Part shown: positions 19,218-29,105 of the stretch, one piece after another | Layout: every line of letters starts with the position of its first letter | Position numbering within the stretch: the first letter of the stretch is position 1 | Notes under the pieces: generated by a model | What the model was told of the DNA's origin: nothing | Database searches by the model: none | The model's input: the letters and a program-made list of their open reading frames with translations, nothing else | Position numbers and translations under genes: made by a program | Source of the DNA: Goleter apudmare HA4340-LM2 | GTDB taxonomy: Bacteria; Cyanobacteriota; Cyanobacteriia; Cyanobacteriales; Nostocaceae | Length of the DNA: 64,000 nt | Direction: 5' to 3' | Assembly (NCBI GenBank): GCA_019359495.1 | Contig: JAHHHF010000089.1 | Coordinates: 47,388-111,387, forward strand

Positions 19218-20630
19218 ATGCCAACCAACCCAATGACAATAACAGCAGTCAATCCTTATCTTGATGGCAATTTTGCCCCAGTCCGCGAAGAAATCACCAC
19301 CGACACGTTGCCAGTGATTGGTCAACTACCCGCCGAACTGTCGGGGATGTTTGTCCGTAATGGCCCCAATCCTCAATGGTCGCCCATAGGTAAATACCAC
19401 TGGTTTGATGGGGATGGGATGTTACATGGTGTGAGAATTAGCAACGGTCAAGCAACTTATCGCAATCGCTATGTGCAGACAGCAGGATGGAAAATCGAGC
19501 AAGAAGCAGGTAAGGCTATTTGGAGTGGATTGTTAGAACCGCCGCAGATAGACCTCCCCCAAGGTTACAGCAAGAATACTGGCAATACGGCGCTGGTGTG
19601 GCACACTGGGCAACTAATGGCCCTGTGGGAAGGGGGTGTACCTCACAAGATTCAAGTCCCTGATTTACAGACAATTGGTGAGTATACTTACGATGGTCAA
19701 TTAGCTTCTGCCTTTACTGCCCATCCCAAGGTAGACCCATCCACAGGCGAAATGATGTTTTTTGGCTACTCATTTACCCCTCCATACCTGCAATATAGTG
19801 TAGTTTCCGAGCCAGGTAAGTTAGTCCGAACAGTACCCATTGATCTGCCGATGGCGGTAATGATGCACGATTTCGCCATCAGCGAAAACTACACAATTTT
19901 CATGGATTTACCCTTGACTTTTAATGCGGAACGTGTAGCAAAGGGAGGGGCATTAATCAAGTTCGAGAGCGATCGCCCTAGTCGCTTTGGCATTGTTCCA
20001 CGTTTCGGTGACAACAGCAATATCCAATGGTTTGAGAGTGTCCCTTGTTACGTTTTTCATACCCTCAATGCCTACGAAGCAGGGGATGAAGTGGTGTTAA
20101 TCGCCTGTCGCATGAGTTCTACTAATGTTTTAGCCATCGATGACACACAACCCGATCCAGATGCCAATATTCCTCGCTTGCATCAGTGGCGATTTAACTT
20201 AAAAACAGGCAAAGTCAGTGAACAGAGGCTAGATGATGTAGCAGGGGAGTTTCCCCGCATCAATGAAAACTTTTTGGGGCAAAAAACACGATACGGTTAC
20301 ATCGGCAAAGCAGCACCCACTCCCCTACCACTATTCGATGGTGTGATTAAATATGACCTCAGCAATGGCACATCCCAAACCCACGAATTTGGCAAAGGAC
20401 GCTATGGCGGTGAAGCCGTATTTGCACCACGTCCCGGCGCAACAGATGAAGATGATGGCTGGCTGATTACTTTCGTCCGTGACGAAGGTGCAGGTACTTC
20501 TGAATTGGTGGTACTCAATGCCCAAGATGTGACTAGTACACCTGTGGCGCGGGTTTTGATTCCCCAACGGGTGCCTTATGGGTTCCACGGCGCTTGGATT
20601 GCTGAAGAACAGTTGGAAAATTCCGTGTAA
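19218..20630 (+). CDS. carotenoid cleavage oxygenase (RPE65 family)
   Basis: 470 aa. The N-terminus (GQLPAELSGMFVRNGPNPQW, then HWFDGDGML) is diagnostic for the family. The four iron-binding His are visible in TAHPKVD (about 169), MHDFAIS (about 217), VFHTLNA (about 281) and GFHGAW (about 456). It should cleave a carotenoid or apocarotenoid double bond using non-haem iron and O2. Overall it resembles the plant CCD/NCED-like branch more than the Synechocystis retinal-forming apocarotenoid oxygenase; the exact bond cut is not readable. Two starts are possible (19218 or the ATG 15 nt later). A HIP1 palindrome with flanking repeat (19163-19180) lies upstream. Confidence 0.9.
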   Translation: MPTNPMTITAVNPYLDGNFAPVREEITTDTLPVIGQLPAELSGMFVRNGPNPQWSPIGKYHWFDGDGMLHGVRISNGQATYRNRYVQTAGWKIEQEAGKAIWSGLLEPPQIDLPQGYSKNTGNTALVWHTGQLMALWEGGVPHKIQVPDLQTIGEYTYDGQLASAFTAHPKVDPSTGEMMFFGYSFTPPYLQYSVVSEPGKLVRTVPIDLPMAVMMHDFAISENYTIFMDLPLTFNAERVAKGGALIKFESDRPSRFGIVPRFGDNSNIQWFESVPCYVFHTLNAYEAGDEVVLIACRMSSTNVLAIDDTQPDPDANIPRLHQWRFNLKTGKVSEQRLDDVAGEFPRINENFLGQKTRYGYIGKAAPTPLPLFDGVIKYDLSNGTSQTHEFGKGRYGGEAVFAPRPGATDEDDGWLITFVRDEGAGTSELVVLNAQDVTSTPVARVLIPQRVPYGFHGAWIAEEQLENSV

Positions 20631-20767
20631 ATAGACGCAAATATTTGCATCAGTCGGGCAATGGGTGTCAAGCAATTAGGCTTACCTATTGCCTATTCTC
20701 TTTTATGGTTAAGGCGATCGCATCCCTCAACTAGATTAAACTTAAGCATGAACTACTGGGAGCAAAA

Positions 20768-21424
20768 ATGATGTTGTTGGAAATAAAGCGCATCTATGTT
20801 CCACCCGGACAAAAAGTCCTGTTGAAAGATGTCACCTGGAAAGAATTGGAGACAATTCTTGAAGATTTAGGCGAACACCGCGCCTCCAGAATAGCTTATG
20901 ACAGGGGAATATTAGAGATTATGGCGCCATTGCCAGAACATGAGTATGACAAAGAAATTATTGGTGATTTAATTAAGGCTTTATTGGAAGTTTTAGATAT
21001 TGAGTTTATTAGTCTGGGTTCTACGACATTTAAAAATCAAACAATGCTACAAGGGATAGAACCTGACCAGTGTTTTTATATCAAAAACGAAGCTAAGATT
21101 CGTGGGAAGAAACGACTTGATTTAGCAGTAGATCCACCTCCAGATTTAGCCTTAGAAATTGATATAACTTCTCGAACTCATCCTCATATTTATGAAGCAC
21201 TAAAAGTACCTGAACTTTGGCGATTTGAAAAAGGTAAATTACAAATTAATCTTCTGCAAGATGGTTGTTATGTAGAATCTCAACAAAGCCTAAATTTTCC
21301 TAATATTCCCTTAATTGAACCGATTTTGCAATATTTGGAGCAAAGTAAAACCGCAGGTAGAAATGCAACATTAAAAGCTTTTCGCCTTTGGCTACAACAA
21401 CAGATACAGCTTCGTAATTCGTAA
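20768..21424 (+). CDS. Uma2 family (DUF820) PD-(D/E)XK nuclease-like protein
   Basis: 218 aa. It has the family layout: a start TWKELETILEDLGEHRASRI, then GTLEI-like RGILEIMAPLPEHE, and the nuclease-like core with PDLALEIDITSRT, where D and E-x-D/K positions fit PD-(D/E)XK. Cyanobacteria carry dozens of these genes and their role is not known; some are thought to be selfish or transposon-related. A short hairpin-rich region follows (21518-21670). Confidence 0.82.
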   Translation: MMLLEIKRIYVPPGQKVLLKDVTWKELETILEDLGEHRASRIAYDRGILEIMAPLPEHEYDKEIIGDLIKALLEVLDIEFISLGSTTFKNQTMLQGIEPDQCFYIKNEAKIRGKKRLDLAVDPPPDLALEIDITSRTHPHIYEALKVPELWRFEKGKLQINLLQDGCYVESQQSLNFPNIPLIEPILQYLEQSKTAGRNATLKAFRLWLQQQIQLRNS

Positions 21425-21517
21425 TTACCAAAATTAGATATGGGTTGCATTTGGGGGATTTGAATCTGTTGCCAAACTTTACAGAATTGACAACTGAACG
21501 TAAAAGTTATGTCCCGC

Positions 21518-21670
21518 AAGGAACTGAAGTTCCTTCCTCATAGCAAAAGTCATCTGTACACGAAGTGTTCCCGTACTCCTGACGGAGAAGGGTAGATGAC
21601 TGAATAGCTCTCAAAATCCTTAGTCTACTTCAGTAGACTTGAACTATTAGCCGGGAACTTGAGTTCCCGG
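21518..21670. repeat. cluster of three 2-nt-loop hairpins with ACT-NN-AGT core
   Basis: AAGGAACT-GA-AGTTCCTT (21518-21535), AGTCTACT-TC-AGTAGACT (21622-21639) and CCGGGAACT-TG-AGTTCCCGG (21651-21670) are perfect inverted repeats with different stems but the same ACT/AGT apex. Between the first two, GTCATCT (21549) and AGATGAC (21594) form an outer stem. Related hairpins occur at 36556, 46021, 51134 and 58862. The pattern suggests REP or IS200/IS605-type palindromes. Confidence 0.65.
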
Positions 21671-21716
21671 CGGGTTATCAGCAATGCTGCACCCTGGCGA
21701 TGAATGTTAAAGCAGA

Positions 21717-24700
21717 TTAAGCGCTAAAGTACTTCGCCACTGGGTGATGAGTAATAATCGCTGTCGTAGACTGTTCTGGATAAAGCTGTTCACTTTCATC
21801 CATATACAAGTTAATCTTGTCAGCTTCCAACAAATTTAACTGCTTGTACTGATCCTGGATATTCGGACAAGCCGGATAGCCAAAACTATACCTTGAACCA
21901 CGATAGCGCTGTGCCAAAATATCCCGAATGTTATCGGGTTCTTCCGCCCCAAAGCCTAACTCCCGGCGAATTCTGGCATGTGTCCACTCAGCCAGCGCTT
22001 CCGCTACCTGCACCGCCAAACCGTGGAAATACAGGTAATCAGTGTATTGATTATCTGCAAATAACTTTTGGGCAAACTCCGTAGCAATATCACCCACAGT
22101 CACCGCCTGCATGGGGAAGACATCAATTATTCCCGACTCCTGCGGTGCAAAGAAATCTGCAATACACAACCGCCTCAAAGACCTCTGACGGGGAAACTCA
22201 AACTTAACTCTTACCTCTGCTTCCTCTGCGCCTCTGCGGTTCGTTTCATAAACATACAGCGTATTCCCCTCAGCCTGACAAGGAAAATACCCATAAACCA
22301 CCTGCGGCTGCAACAGATTTTCCTCAATTACCCGTTGCTTCCAACTGGCCAAAATTGGATACACCTTCTCATCCAAAAAAGCCTGATATTCTTCCTTAGA
22401 TTGCTCCTTCGGCTTGCGGAACTGCCATTGTCCAGCAATCAAAGCTTGCAAATCCAAATACCAGAATACCTCCTCCAGGGAAATATCTGCTGGTTGCAAC
22501 AACTTTGTGCCCCAGAAAGGCGGCGTAGGGCGTTCGATATCTACCGCTACTGCTTGCGATCGCTTAGTATCTACTTCAGTGCTGAGTTCTGTAGACGCTA
22601 CTGCGGCTTCCCGCAGGGTATGCTGAGTTTTGAGTGCTGAGTCCTGATTTATCGCTTCTGAAGTGCTAACTTCATCCAAAAATCCCTGGAAATCATCCCA
22701 GTTACCACCAGTCTTGGCTGGCATTAATTTATCCATGAAGTGCAAGTCAGAAAAGGCATCCTTGCCATAAACAACCTTACCTTTATAGGTTCTTTGGCAG
22801 TCCTCATGGACAAACTTGGGAGTCAGCGCCGCACCGCCTAAAATAACGGGGACAGTAATTCCCTTCTCATTGAATACCTCCAAATTTTCTTTCATGAAGG
22901 CTGTAGATTTCACCAGCAAACCACTCATGGCGATACAATCAGCTTTGTGCTGTTCGTAGGCTTGGATAATGTTTTCTACTGGCTGCTTAATTCCCAGGTT
23001 AATCACCTTGTAGCCGTTGTTGGACAAGATGATATCTACCAGGTTTTTACCAATGTCGTGAACATCGCCTTTAACTGTGGCAATGATAAAAGTGCCCTTG
23101 GCATTGTTACCTGATTCTGACTTTTCCATGAACGGTTCTAAATAAGCCACCGCCGCTTTCATGGTTTCCGCAGATTGCAAGACAAAGGGTAGCTGCATTT
23201 GCCCAGAACCGAACAACTCGCCCACTACTTTCATGCCATCCAGCAGAAAGGTGTTAATAATCTCCAAGGGGGGATATTCTTCTAAGGCTTTTGTCAGTTG
23301 TGCTTCTAACCCGATGCGTTCACCGTCAATGATATGGCGCTTCAGGCGTTCTGGTAGAGGAAGATTTTCATCAATACCCGTGTTGCGTTTGGCTTTCACC
23401 CCAGCAAACAATGTTGTCAGTTCTCCCAAGGGATCGTAAACACAAACATTACCCTCAAATTGGCGCTGATCGTAAATCAAATGGCGACAAATTTCTTGAT
23501 GGCGTGCCTCAATGTTCGACAACGGTAAAATCTTGCTAGCGCTAACAATGGCTGCATCCATTCCTGCTATCATTGCTTCGTGCAAAAATACCGAGTTGAG
23601 GACAATGCGCGCAGCTGGGTTCAAACCAAAGGATATATTAGATACACCCAATATCACATGACATCCTGGCAATTCTTGGCGAATTCTGCGGATAGACTCA
23701 ATGGTGGCTTTGCCATTTTCTCGGTCTTCTTCAATCCCGGTGGAAATAGGCAAAGCTAGGGTATCAAAGAAGATTTCTGTAGGCGCAATCCCATACTCTA
23801 CAGCTTGACGATAGGCACGTCGGGCAATTTGAAACTTTTTCTCGGCAGTTCGTGCCATGCCGTCTTCGTCAATTGTACCAACGATGATGCCAGCACCGTA
23901 TTTTTTTGCCAAATCCAGCACTTTCAAGAACCGGGGTTCCCCATCTTCGTAGTTAGTGGAGTTGAGCAAGCACTTACCGCCAGCCACCTTTAAACCAGCC
24001 TCCATCTTTTCCCATTCCGTGGAGTCGAGCATTAAAGGCAGTGTGACATTATTGACAATGCGGGAAACTAATTCGTGCATATCCCGCACGCCATCACGTC
24101 CCACGTAATCAACGTTGACATCGAGGACATGCGCGCCTTCCTTGACTTGTGCCCGCGCCATTGATACCAGTCCATCCCAATCTTCGGCGTTGAGTAATTC
24201 GCGGCACTTTTTAGAACCACTGGCGTTGAGACGTTCACCAACAATTAAGAAAGAGTTGTCTTGGTCGTAGGGCTGAGTGGTGTAAATTGATGCTGCTGCT
24301 GGTTCTAAACTAGGCTGTCTAACTTTTGGTTTCAGGTCTTTAGTAAGCTCTGCAAGTTGTTGAATGTGTTCTGGACGTGTCCCACAGCAACCCCCGATCA
24401 CTTGGACACCCAAATCTTCCACAAAATGCATTAAAGACATCCGTAATTCCAACGGTGTCAGGCGGTAGTGCGCTTGACCGCCGACGTTTTCCGGTAAACC
24501 CGCGTTGGGAATACAGGAAACAATAAAAGGTGAATGTTCTGCCAGATACTTGATATGTGGTTTCATCAAGTCTGGGCCTGTGGCACAGTTGAGACCGAGA
24601 ATATCAATTGGGTAAGGTGCCAAAATTGTCAGCACAGCGCTAATTTCTGTCCCTACCAGCATAGTGCCCATGCTTTCCATTGTCACAGACACCATCATGG

Positions 24701-25268
24701 GGCGTCTTGCGCCTTTATTGGCAAAGACTTCTTCAATTCCATTCAGCGCCGCCTTAATTTGCAGCACATCTTGGCAAGTCTCGATCAGAAATAAATCAAC
24801 GCCACCATCCCATAGGGCTTCAGCTTGTTCAGCAAAAGACGCTTGCATGGTGTCAAAGTCAATGTGTCCCAAGGTAGGGAGTTTAGTTGTGGGGCCGATG
24901 GAACCCGCGACAAACCTGGGTTTCTCTGGCGTAGAAAATTCCGCCGCCACACCCTTGGCTAATTCTGCGGCTTTCCTGCTCAAGTAATATGCTTGGTCTG
25001 CCAAGTCATATTCTGCCAGCACAATGGAAGTAGCGCCAAAGGTATCGGTTTCAATCACATCCGCACCAGCAGCCAGAAAGTCGCGGTGAACCTTGGCGAC
25101 AGCTTCCGGCTTAGTGTGGACTAGGTATTCGTTACAACCTTCATATTGTGGGCCTCCGAAATCTTCAGCCGTGAGGTTTTGGGTTTGCAAGTTAGTTCCC
25201 ATTGCACCGTCAAAGACGATCACCGGGAGTTCCGGACTACGCAGACGTTCAAGGAAAGGATGAGTCAT
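21717..25268 (-). CDS. metH: cobalamin-dependent methionine synthase
   Basis: 1183 aa, full length. Homocysteine domain with zinc ligands in LNCATG and GGCCGTR (about 293), folate domain ([20 protein letters not shown]), cobalamin domain with the B12 His in DVHDIGKNL (about 735), and a C-terminal AdoMet reactivation domain with [10 protein letters not shown] (about 1128). It methylates homocysteine using methyl-tetrahydrofolate. The linker between the B12 and activation domains (about residues 860-910) contains a repeat-derived segment encoded at 22590-22620. No cobalamin riboswitch was recognised upstream. ATG 25268. Confidence 0.97.
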   Translation of the reverse strand: MTHPFLERLRSPELPVIVFDGAMGTNLQTQNLTAEDFGGPQYEGCNEYLVHTKPEAVAKVHRDFLAAGADVIETDTFGATSIVLAEYDLADQAYYLSRKAAELAKGVAAEFSTPEKPRFVAGSIGPTTKLPTLGHIDFDTMQASFAEQAEALWDGGVDLFLIETCQDVLQIKAALNGIEEVFANKGARRPMMVSVTMESMGTMLVGTEISAVLTILAPYPIDILGLNCATGPDLMKPHIKYLAEHSPFIVSCIPNAGLPENVGGQAHYRLTPLELRMSLMHFVEDLGVQVIGGCCGTRPEHIQQLAELTKDLKPKVRQPSLEPAAASIYTTQPYDQDNSFLIVGERLNASGSKKCRELLNAEDWDGLVSMARAQVKEGAHVLDVNVDYVGRDGVRDMHELVSRIVNNVTLPLMLDSTEWEKMEAGLKVAGGKCLLNSTNYEDGEPRFLKVLDLAKKYGAGIIVGTIDEDGMARTAEKKFQIARRAYRQAVEYGIAPTEIFFDTLALPISTGIEEDRENGKATIESIRRIRQELPGCHVILGVSNISFGLNPAARIVLNSVFLHEAMIAGMDAAIVSASKILPLSNIEARHQEICRHLIYDQRQFEGNVCVYDPLGELTTLFAGVKAKRNTGIDENLPLPERLKRHIIDGERIGLEAQLTKALEEYPPLEIINTFLLDGMKVVGELFGSGQMQLPFVLQSAETMKAAVAYLEPFMEKSESGNNAKGTFIIATVKGDVHDIGKNLVDIILSNNGYKVINLGIKQPVENIIQAYEQHKADCIAMSGLLVKSTAFMKENLEVFNEKGITVPVILGGAALTPKFVHEDCQRTYKGKVVYGKDAFSDLHFMDKLMPAKTGGNWDDFQGFLDEVSTSEAINQDSALKTQHTLREAAVASTELSTEVDTKRSQAVAVDIERPTPPFWGTKLLQPADISLEEVFWYLDLQALIAGQWQFRKPKEQSKEEYQAFLDEKVYPILASWKQRVIEENLLQPQVVYGYFPCQAEGNTLYVYETNRRGAEEAEVRVKFEFPRQRSLRRLCIADFFAPQESGIIDVFPMQAVTVGDIATEFAQKLFADNQYTDYLYFHGLAVQVAEALAEWTHARIRRELGFGAEEPDNIRDILAQRYRGSRYSFGYPACPNIQDQYKQLNLLEADKINLYMDESEQLYPEQSTTAIITHHPVAKYFSA
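22590..22620. repeat. hairpin repeat inserted in frame in metH linker
   Basis: TGTAGACGCTACTGCGGCTT then CCCGCAGGGTA; its core CTGCGG-CTTC-CCGCAG (22601-22616) is a perfect stem-loop. The same word type occurs in intergenic repeats of Nostocales. Here it encodes roughly [10 protein letters not shown] in the linker, keeping the frame. Confidence 0.5.
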
Positions 25269-25764
25269 ATTTTCCTAGAGGACATGAGGAAATTCAGTGA
25301 GTTTGGTGATACTCGACTTAACTTATTATTTGCCAAAATTTGGAAAGTTGCGGCAAGATTTTATCAAGTCAGGGTTTGGGTATTTATTTAGGAGCGTCTC
25401 CGGTCAAGGTTTATCATCCCCATCACCCTATGCCCTATGTCCGTTCTGACCTTGACTGCGCTCAGTCTAACACTGAGCGCCGCCCATACCCAATTCCCCT
25501 GTAGAAAAAGTTTGTGTACCCGGAAGCTTTATTATGATTGCTATCAAAACGCCATAAACGTTATTTTGATTAGGGTTACAAAATTAAAGTAGTTGTAGCC
25601 AATGCCTCGAAAATGCTTATAAGCTGTGACGCATTTAATTTGTACATGTATCTGATGGCTAAGAACCGTCAACCGTTAACAGTTAACGACCATAGAGAGT
25701 GTTTATATAATTGAGACGCGCGTCAGCTTATGAGTTTTCACTTCTCGTGTAAGGATTACAGATA
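25269..25764. other. 496-nt gap between divergent genes
   Basis: No protein-like frame. A dispersed word (CTTGACTGCGCTCAGTCTAA, 25451-25470; CACTGAGCGCCGC) lies in the middle. Near 25671-25690 GTTAACAGTTAAC is a small palindrome in front of the 25765 gene and could be part of its promoter. No riboswitch-like box was recognised upstream of metH. Confidence 0.45.
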
Positions 25765-26112
25765 ATGCAAGTTCTAAAAAGAGCCATCAAACCACAAGCC
25801 TATATATCATTCCTCTACATCTACGAAACGACTTGGGGGAATGCTGGTGATATCTGTTTAATCCGTGAATCTGTAGCGAATTCCAGGGCGACAGCGAAGT
25901 TCGTAGGACACAAAATCCAATTAGCTCTGCCCAAAGGCTTAGAGCGCCATAATGTAGCAGGCTTTCCAGTGATCAAAGTCGCAGGTAATGTCGGTGAAGG
26001 ACATCCCAAAGAACACCCCTTTGAATGGGAGGCTTATGAAGGTGTCACTGAAGAAATAGCGATCGCAGCTCTGAAACCTTGGGGTTACAAGTTGATTGAG
26101 TCTGCTGATTAA
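25765..26112 (+). CDS. conserved hypothetical protein
   Basis: 115 aa, soluble, no recognised domain. It mixes beta-prone stretches (SFLYIYETTWGNAGDICLIR; GHKIQLALPKG) with GFPVIKVAGNVGEGHPKEHP and an acidic C-terminus. Codon use and composition look normal. The start is ATG 25765. A role cannot be given. Confidence 0.55.
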   Translation: MQVLKRAIKPQAYISFLYIYETTWGNAGDICLIRESVANSRATAKFVGHKIQLALPKGLERHNVAGFPVIKVAGNVGEGHPKEHPFEWEAYEGVTEEIAIAALKPWGYKLIESAD

Positions 26113-26341
26113 TCTTAATCATGGCAGCACAGTTGTGCTAGCTTTTCTAGTCCACTCGCAAACAAGACAGATGGATACAATTTGGAGGTTGCCTTGAGCA
26201 TTATACAAACTGCCACAGAAAAAATGCGTAAATGCGTACGTAGCAGCTTGTGTAATGACTCTCTTCTCTGAACAGGCTGATTGCTGAAGTTGCGATACAC
26301 TATTCTGATAAATATGGCTACTTAATTAGTGAGGTTTGCAG

Positions 26342-27556
26342 GTGACAAACGAAGAACTGTTGCAAATCATTGAACAAGTCGCCAAGGAAAAGGTAACAGA
26401 GCTAGACCTCTCAAACAATCAACTGATGAGTTTGCCGCCAGAAATTAGCCAACTTACCAACCTCACACAGCTGTACCTCGATAACAATCAACTGATGAGT
26501 TTGCCGCCAGAAATTAGCCAACTCACCAACCTCACACAGCTGTACCTCGATAACAATCAACTAGTGAGTCTGCCGCCGGAAATCAGCCAACTTACCCACC
26601 TCACGCAGTTATACCTCGCTGGCAATCAACTGATGAGTTTGCCGCCAGAAATTAGTCAACTTACCAACCTCACGGTGCTATACCTTGCCGGCAATCAACT
26701 AATTACCCTGCCACCAGAAATCAGCCTACTCTCTAACCTCACGGTGCTGTACCTCGCTGGCAATGAACTGATTTTCTTGCCATCGGAAATCAGCCAACTC
26801 ACAAACTTGACAATACTGTACCTGCACAACAATGAACTGATTTTCTTGCCATCGGAAATTGGTCAACTCACCAACTTGACGGTACTATCCCTGCACAATA
26901 ATCAACTCAGCAGCCTACCGCCAGAAATCGGTCAACTCAGCAACCTGACTGAGTTATCTCTCCACAATAATCAACTCGACAGCCTACCACCAGAAATTAG
27001 CCAACTCACAAACCTGACGGAGTTACACCTCTACAATAATCAACTCCACAGTCTACCACCAGAAATTAGCCAACTCACCAACCTGAGAGAGTTACATCTC
27101 CACAATAATCAACTCCACAGCCTGCCACCAGAAATTAGTCAACTTTCTCAGATCAGAGTTTTATACCTGCACAATAATCAACTCAGCAGCCTACCGCCAG
27201 AAATCGGTCAACTCACTAACTTGACTGAGTTATCTCTTCATAAAAATCAACTCAGCAGCCTACCACCAGAAATCAGTCAGCTCTCCAATTTAATTGAGCT
27301 ATCTCTTCATGAAAATCAACTCAGCAGCCTGCCGCCAGAAATCGGTCAACTCACTAACTTGACTGAGTTATACCTCCACAACAATCAACTCAGCAGCCTA
27401 CCACCAGAAATTAGTCAACTCTCCAAACTAATAGTCCTATACCTCCATCACAATCATCAACTAACCTCGCCGCCAGAAGAAATTGTCGAGCAAGGAACAC
27501 AGGCGATTCTCACCTACCTTCAGCAGCAGTTAGAGAATATTCAAACTAATTCGTAA
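26342..27556 (+). CDS. leucine-rich repeat protein (front half of a Roco-like protein)
   Basis: About 404 aa. GTG 26342 is chosen since GAGG sits about 9 nt upstream. After a 20-residue start (TNEELLQIIEQVAKEKVTEL) come 16 near-identical 23-residue repeats of the form LPPEIxQLTNLTxLxLxNNQL. The tail PPEEIVEQGTQAILTYLQQQ matches the linker that in cyanobacterial Roco proteins joins LRRs to the Roc GTPase, but here the gene stops. It is either a truncated Roco gene or an independent binding protein. DNA of the repeats is highly similar, so recombination between units is likely. Confidence 0.85.
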   Translation: MTNEELLQIIEQVAKEKVTELDLSNNQLMSLPPEISQLTNLTQLYLDNNQLMSLPPEISQLTNLTQLYLDNNQLVSLPPEISQLTHLTQLYLAGNQLMSLPPEISQLTNLTVLYLAGNQLITLPPEISLLSNLTVLYLAGNELIFLPSEISQLTNLTILYLHNNELIFLPSEIGQLTNLTVLSLHNNQLSSLPPEIGQLSNLTELSLHNNQLDSLPPEISQLTNLTELHLYNNQLHSLPPEISQLTNLRELHLHNNQLHSLPPEISQLSQIRVLYLHNNQLSSLPPEIGQLTNLTELSLHKNQLSSLPPEISQLSNLIELSLHENQLSSLPPEIGQLTNLTELYLHNNQLSSLPPEISQLSKLIVLYLHHNHQLTSPPEEIVEQGTQAILTYLQQQLENIQTNS

Positions 27557-27835
27557 TTGATCATACTCGCCTAGGAATGAGCAGCAAACTACATAATCCG
27601 TAAGTTGCAACTTTCATGACAAAGCTTAACAAAATCAAACTTGAGGCTGAGTTTCATTTTGTCAATACTACTTTGTGGAGATGAATAATCTACACAAAGT
27701 TCACTATCAACATCACGCCATAGACTGAAGCATACCTTAAAGTAATTACTTATGATTTGCGGGTATACTAGTATCCTTTTTTCAGTTAAATTAAGATATT
27801 AAGATTAATTTCAGCTGTTTTACAAGTATAAAAAA

Positions 27836-28747
27836 ATGAGTTTTAGGGACTGGGCTAGCAAAATTATATTAATTTCTTTGTTGTTAATTGGTCTGGCTGG
27901 TGCCCTCTTGGTTGGGGAAACTGCAAAACTGCAAAATCAGACAGCAACATCATATCCAGGGCCTATCAGCTGGAATCAAACTCCAGAGGTGGAATTCCAA
28001 TCAGCGAAAACCGAACCGGAAAAATCTCAAAAGGTTCCTGTATCTCCAGTTCCAACCAAAGCACCAATTAAGCAAAATCAAACCAAAGTACCAGTTAAGC
28101 AAAATCCAACAACAGTCAAATACAAAACCACTGAGGCTTTTGCACAGTATAGACCCAGATATGAAATTGCCTCGGTCAACCCCACTAACTATGGAGAGAG
28201 GTTCGCCACTGATATCAATGGTGTATCTGCCTATCATGAACCAATTGTAGTAATTCATGAAACGGCTAATTCCGCTTCCAGTGCCGTGAATTTTTTCCAA
28301 GCACCTCATAGTGACGAAAATGTTCAAGCCAGTTACCACTCTTTAATTAAGCAAGACGGGACAGTTGTGTATCTAGTCCCGCCCGATAAACGAGCCTTTG
28401 GTGCTGGTAATTCTGTATTTGTCGGTGCTAATGGGCCAGAAACTGTGCAAACTAATCCCAGTTTGCCACCGTCTGTAAACAATTTTGCTTATCACGTTTC
28501 CTTAGAAACGCCTCCAGATGCTTGGGGAGTTAGCAACATCAAAGGCCATAGTGGCTATACAGAAGCTCAATATTATTCTCTTGCTTGGTTAATTGCCCAA
28601 AGTCAAATTCCCATTGAGCGCATTACTACGCATCAAGCAGTAGACCGTTCTGGTAAAAAAGTTGACCCCTTGAGTTTTGAACCCGACAAGTTTTTAAACC
28701 TGCTGATTACCTTCCGTCAAGCTACAAAAATTAGTCAAGCACAATAA
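27836..28747 (+). CDS. N-acetylmuramoyl-L-alanine amidase (Amidase_2), exported
   Basis: 303 aa. One N-terminal membrane segment (about residues 9-28) is followed by a Pro/Lys/Gln-rich linker with two repeats of PxKQNxTxVPxKQN. The Amidase_2/PGRP domain has zinc ligands H in VVIHETAN (about 141), H in TTHQAVD (about 265) and D in KVDPLSF. It should cut the amide between MurNAc and the stem peptide in the periplasm. It is a single gene; the upstream 280 nt are AT-rich without other features. Confidence 0.85.
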   Translation: MSFRDWASKIILISLLLIGLAGALLVGETAKLQNQTATSYPGPISWNQTPEVEFQSAKTEPEKSQKVPVSPVPTKAPIKQNQTKVPVKQNPTTVKYKTTEAFAQYRPRYEIASVNPTNYGERFATDINGVSAYHEPIVVIHETANSASSAVNFFQAPHSDENVQASYHSLIKQDGTVVYLVPPDKRAFGAGNSVFVGANGPETVQTNPSLPPSVNNFAYHVSLETPPDAWGVSNIKGHSGYTEAQYYSLAWLIAQSQIPIERITTHQAVDRSGKKVDPLSFEPDKFLNLLITFRQATKISQAQ

Positions 28748-29105
28748 TCTTTGGTGATGCCATTTTCAGATTGATCACCCAGCCTCTAAGAAACCTCACC
28801 CTGATTTTGCTACGCAAAACCTGTCCCTCTCCGAACTCACGGCTATCGTGTACACACAAACTTCGCCAAAGGTTGTAAACCGTCATCTCAGAGCCAAAGT
28901 CCTCTTCAAGAGGACTGGGTATTTTCTATTTCCGACAAAGTTAATCAGAGCAAATTTAGTATTTTCTACTTTATGCACAGTCTATTAAAAACGGATTTTC
29001 GCTATGAGGTTGGGATTTTCAATCCCAGACGGAATGAAGACTGCACACATTTTGCACGAACTATACGCCAAGGTAGGTATTAATCCTATACTCAAAGAGA
29101 AGCGT
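28748..29105. promoter_or_regulatory. upstream region of pcyA with dispersed repeat
   Basis: Contains the word CTATCGTGTACACACAAA (28844-28863), also seen as CTACGGTGTACACACAAG at 63879-63896, around the palindrome TGTGTACACA-like core. The L-box-like site lies at its right end. An open frame from ATG 29004 runs into pcyA but its first 34 codons do not resemble PcyA and overlap the L-box-like site, so this part is probably untranslated. Confidence 0.5.
29041..29058 (+). promoter_or_regulatory. L-box-like RcaC site upstream of pcyA
   Basis: CTGCACA-CATT-TTGCACG, two mismatches from the RcaC L-box TTGCACA-N4-TTGCACA with the exact 4-nt spacer. It lies 48 nt before the preferred pcyA start at 29106. 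Confidence 0.6.

Noticed and set aside
25269..25764. Possible cobalamin or SAM/SAH riboswitch upstream of metH
   Set aside because: No B12-box or conserved riboswitch core could be found by eye on the minus strand.
26342..27540. Regular DNA repeats resembling an array
   Set aside because: They are 69-nt coding repeats of leucine-rich units, not CRISPR; no spacers of constant length between identical repeats.
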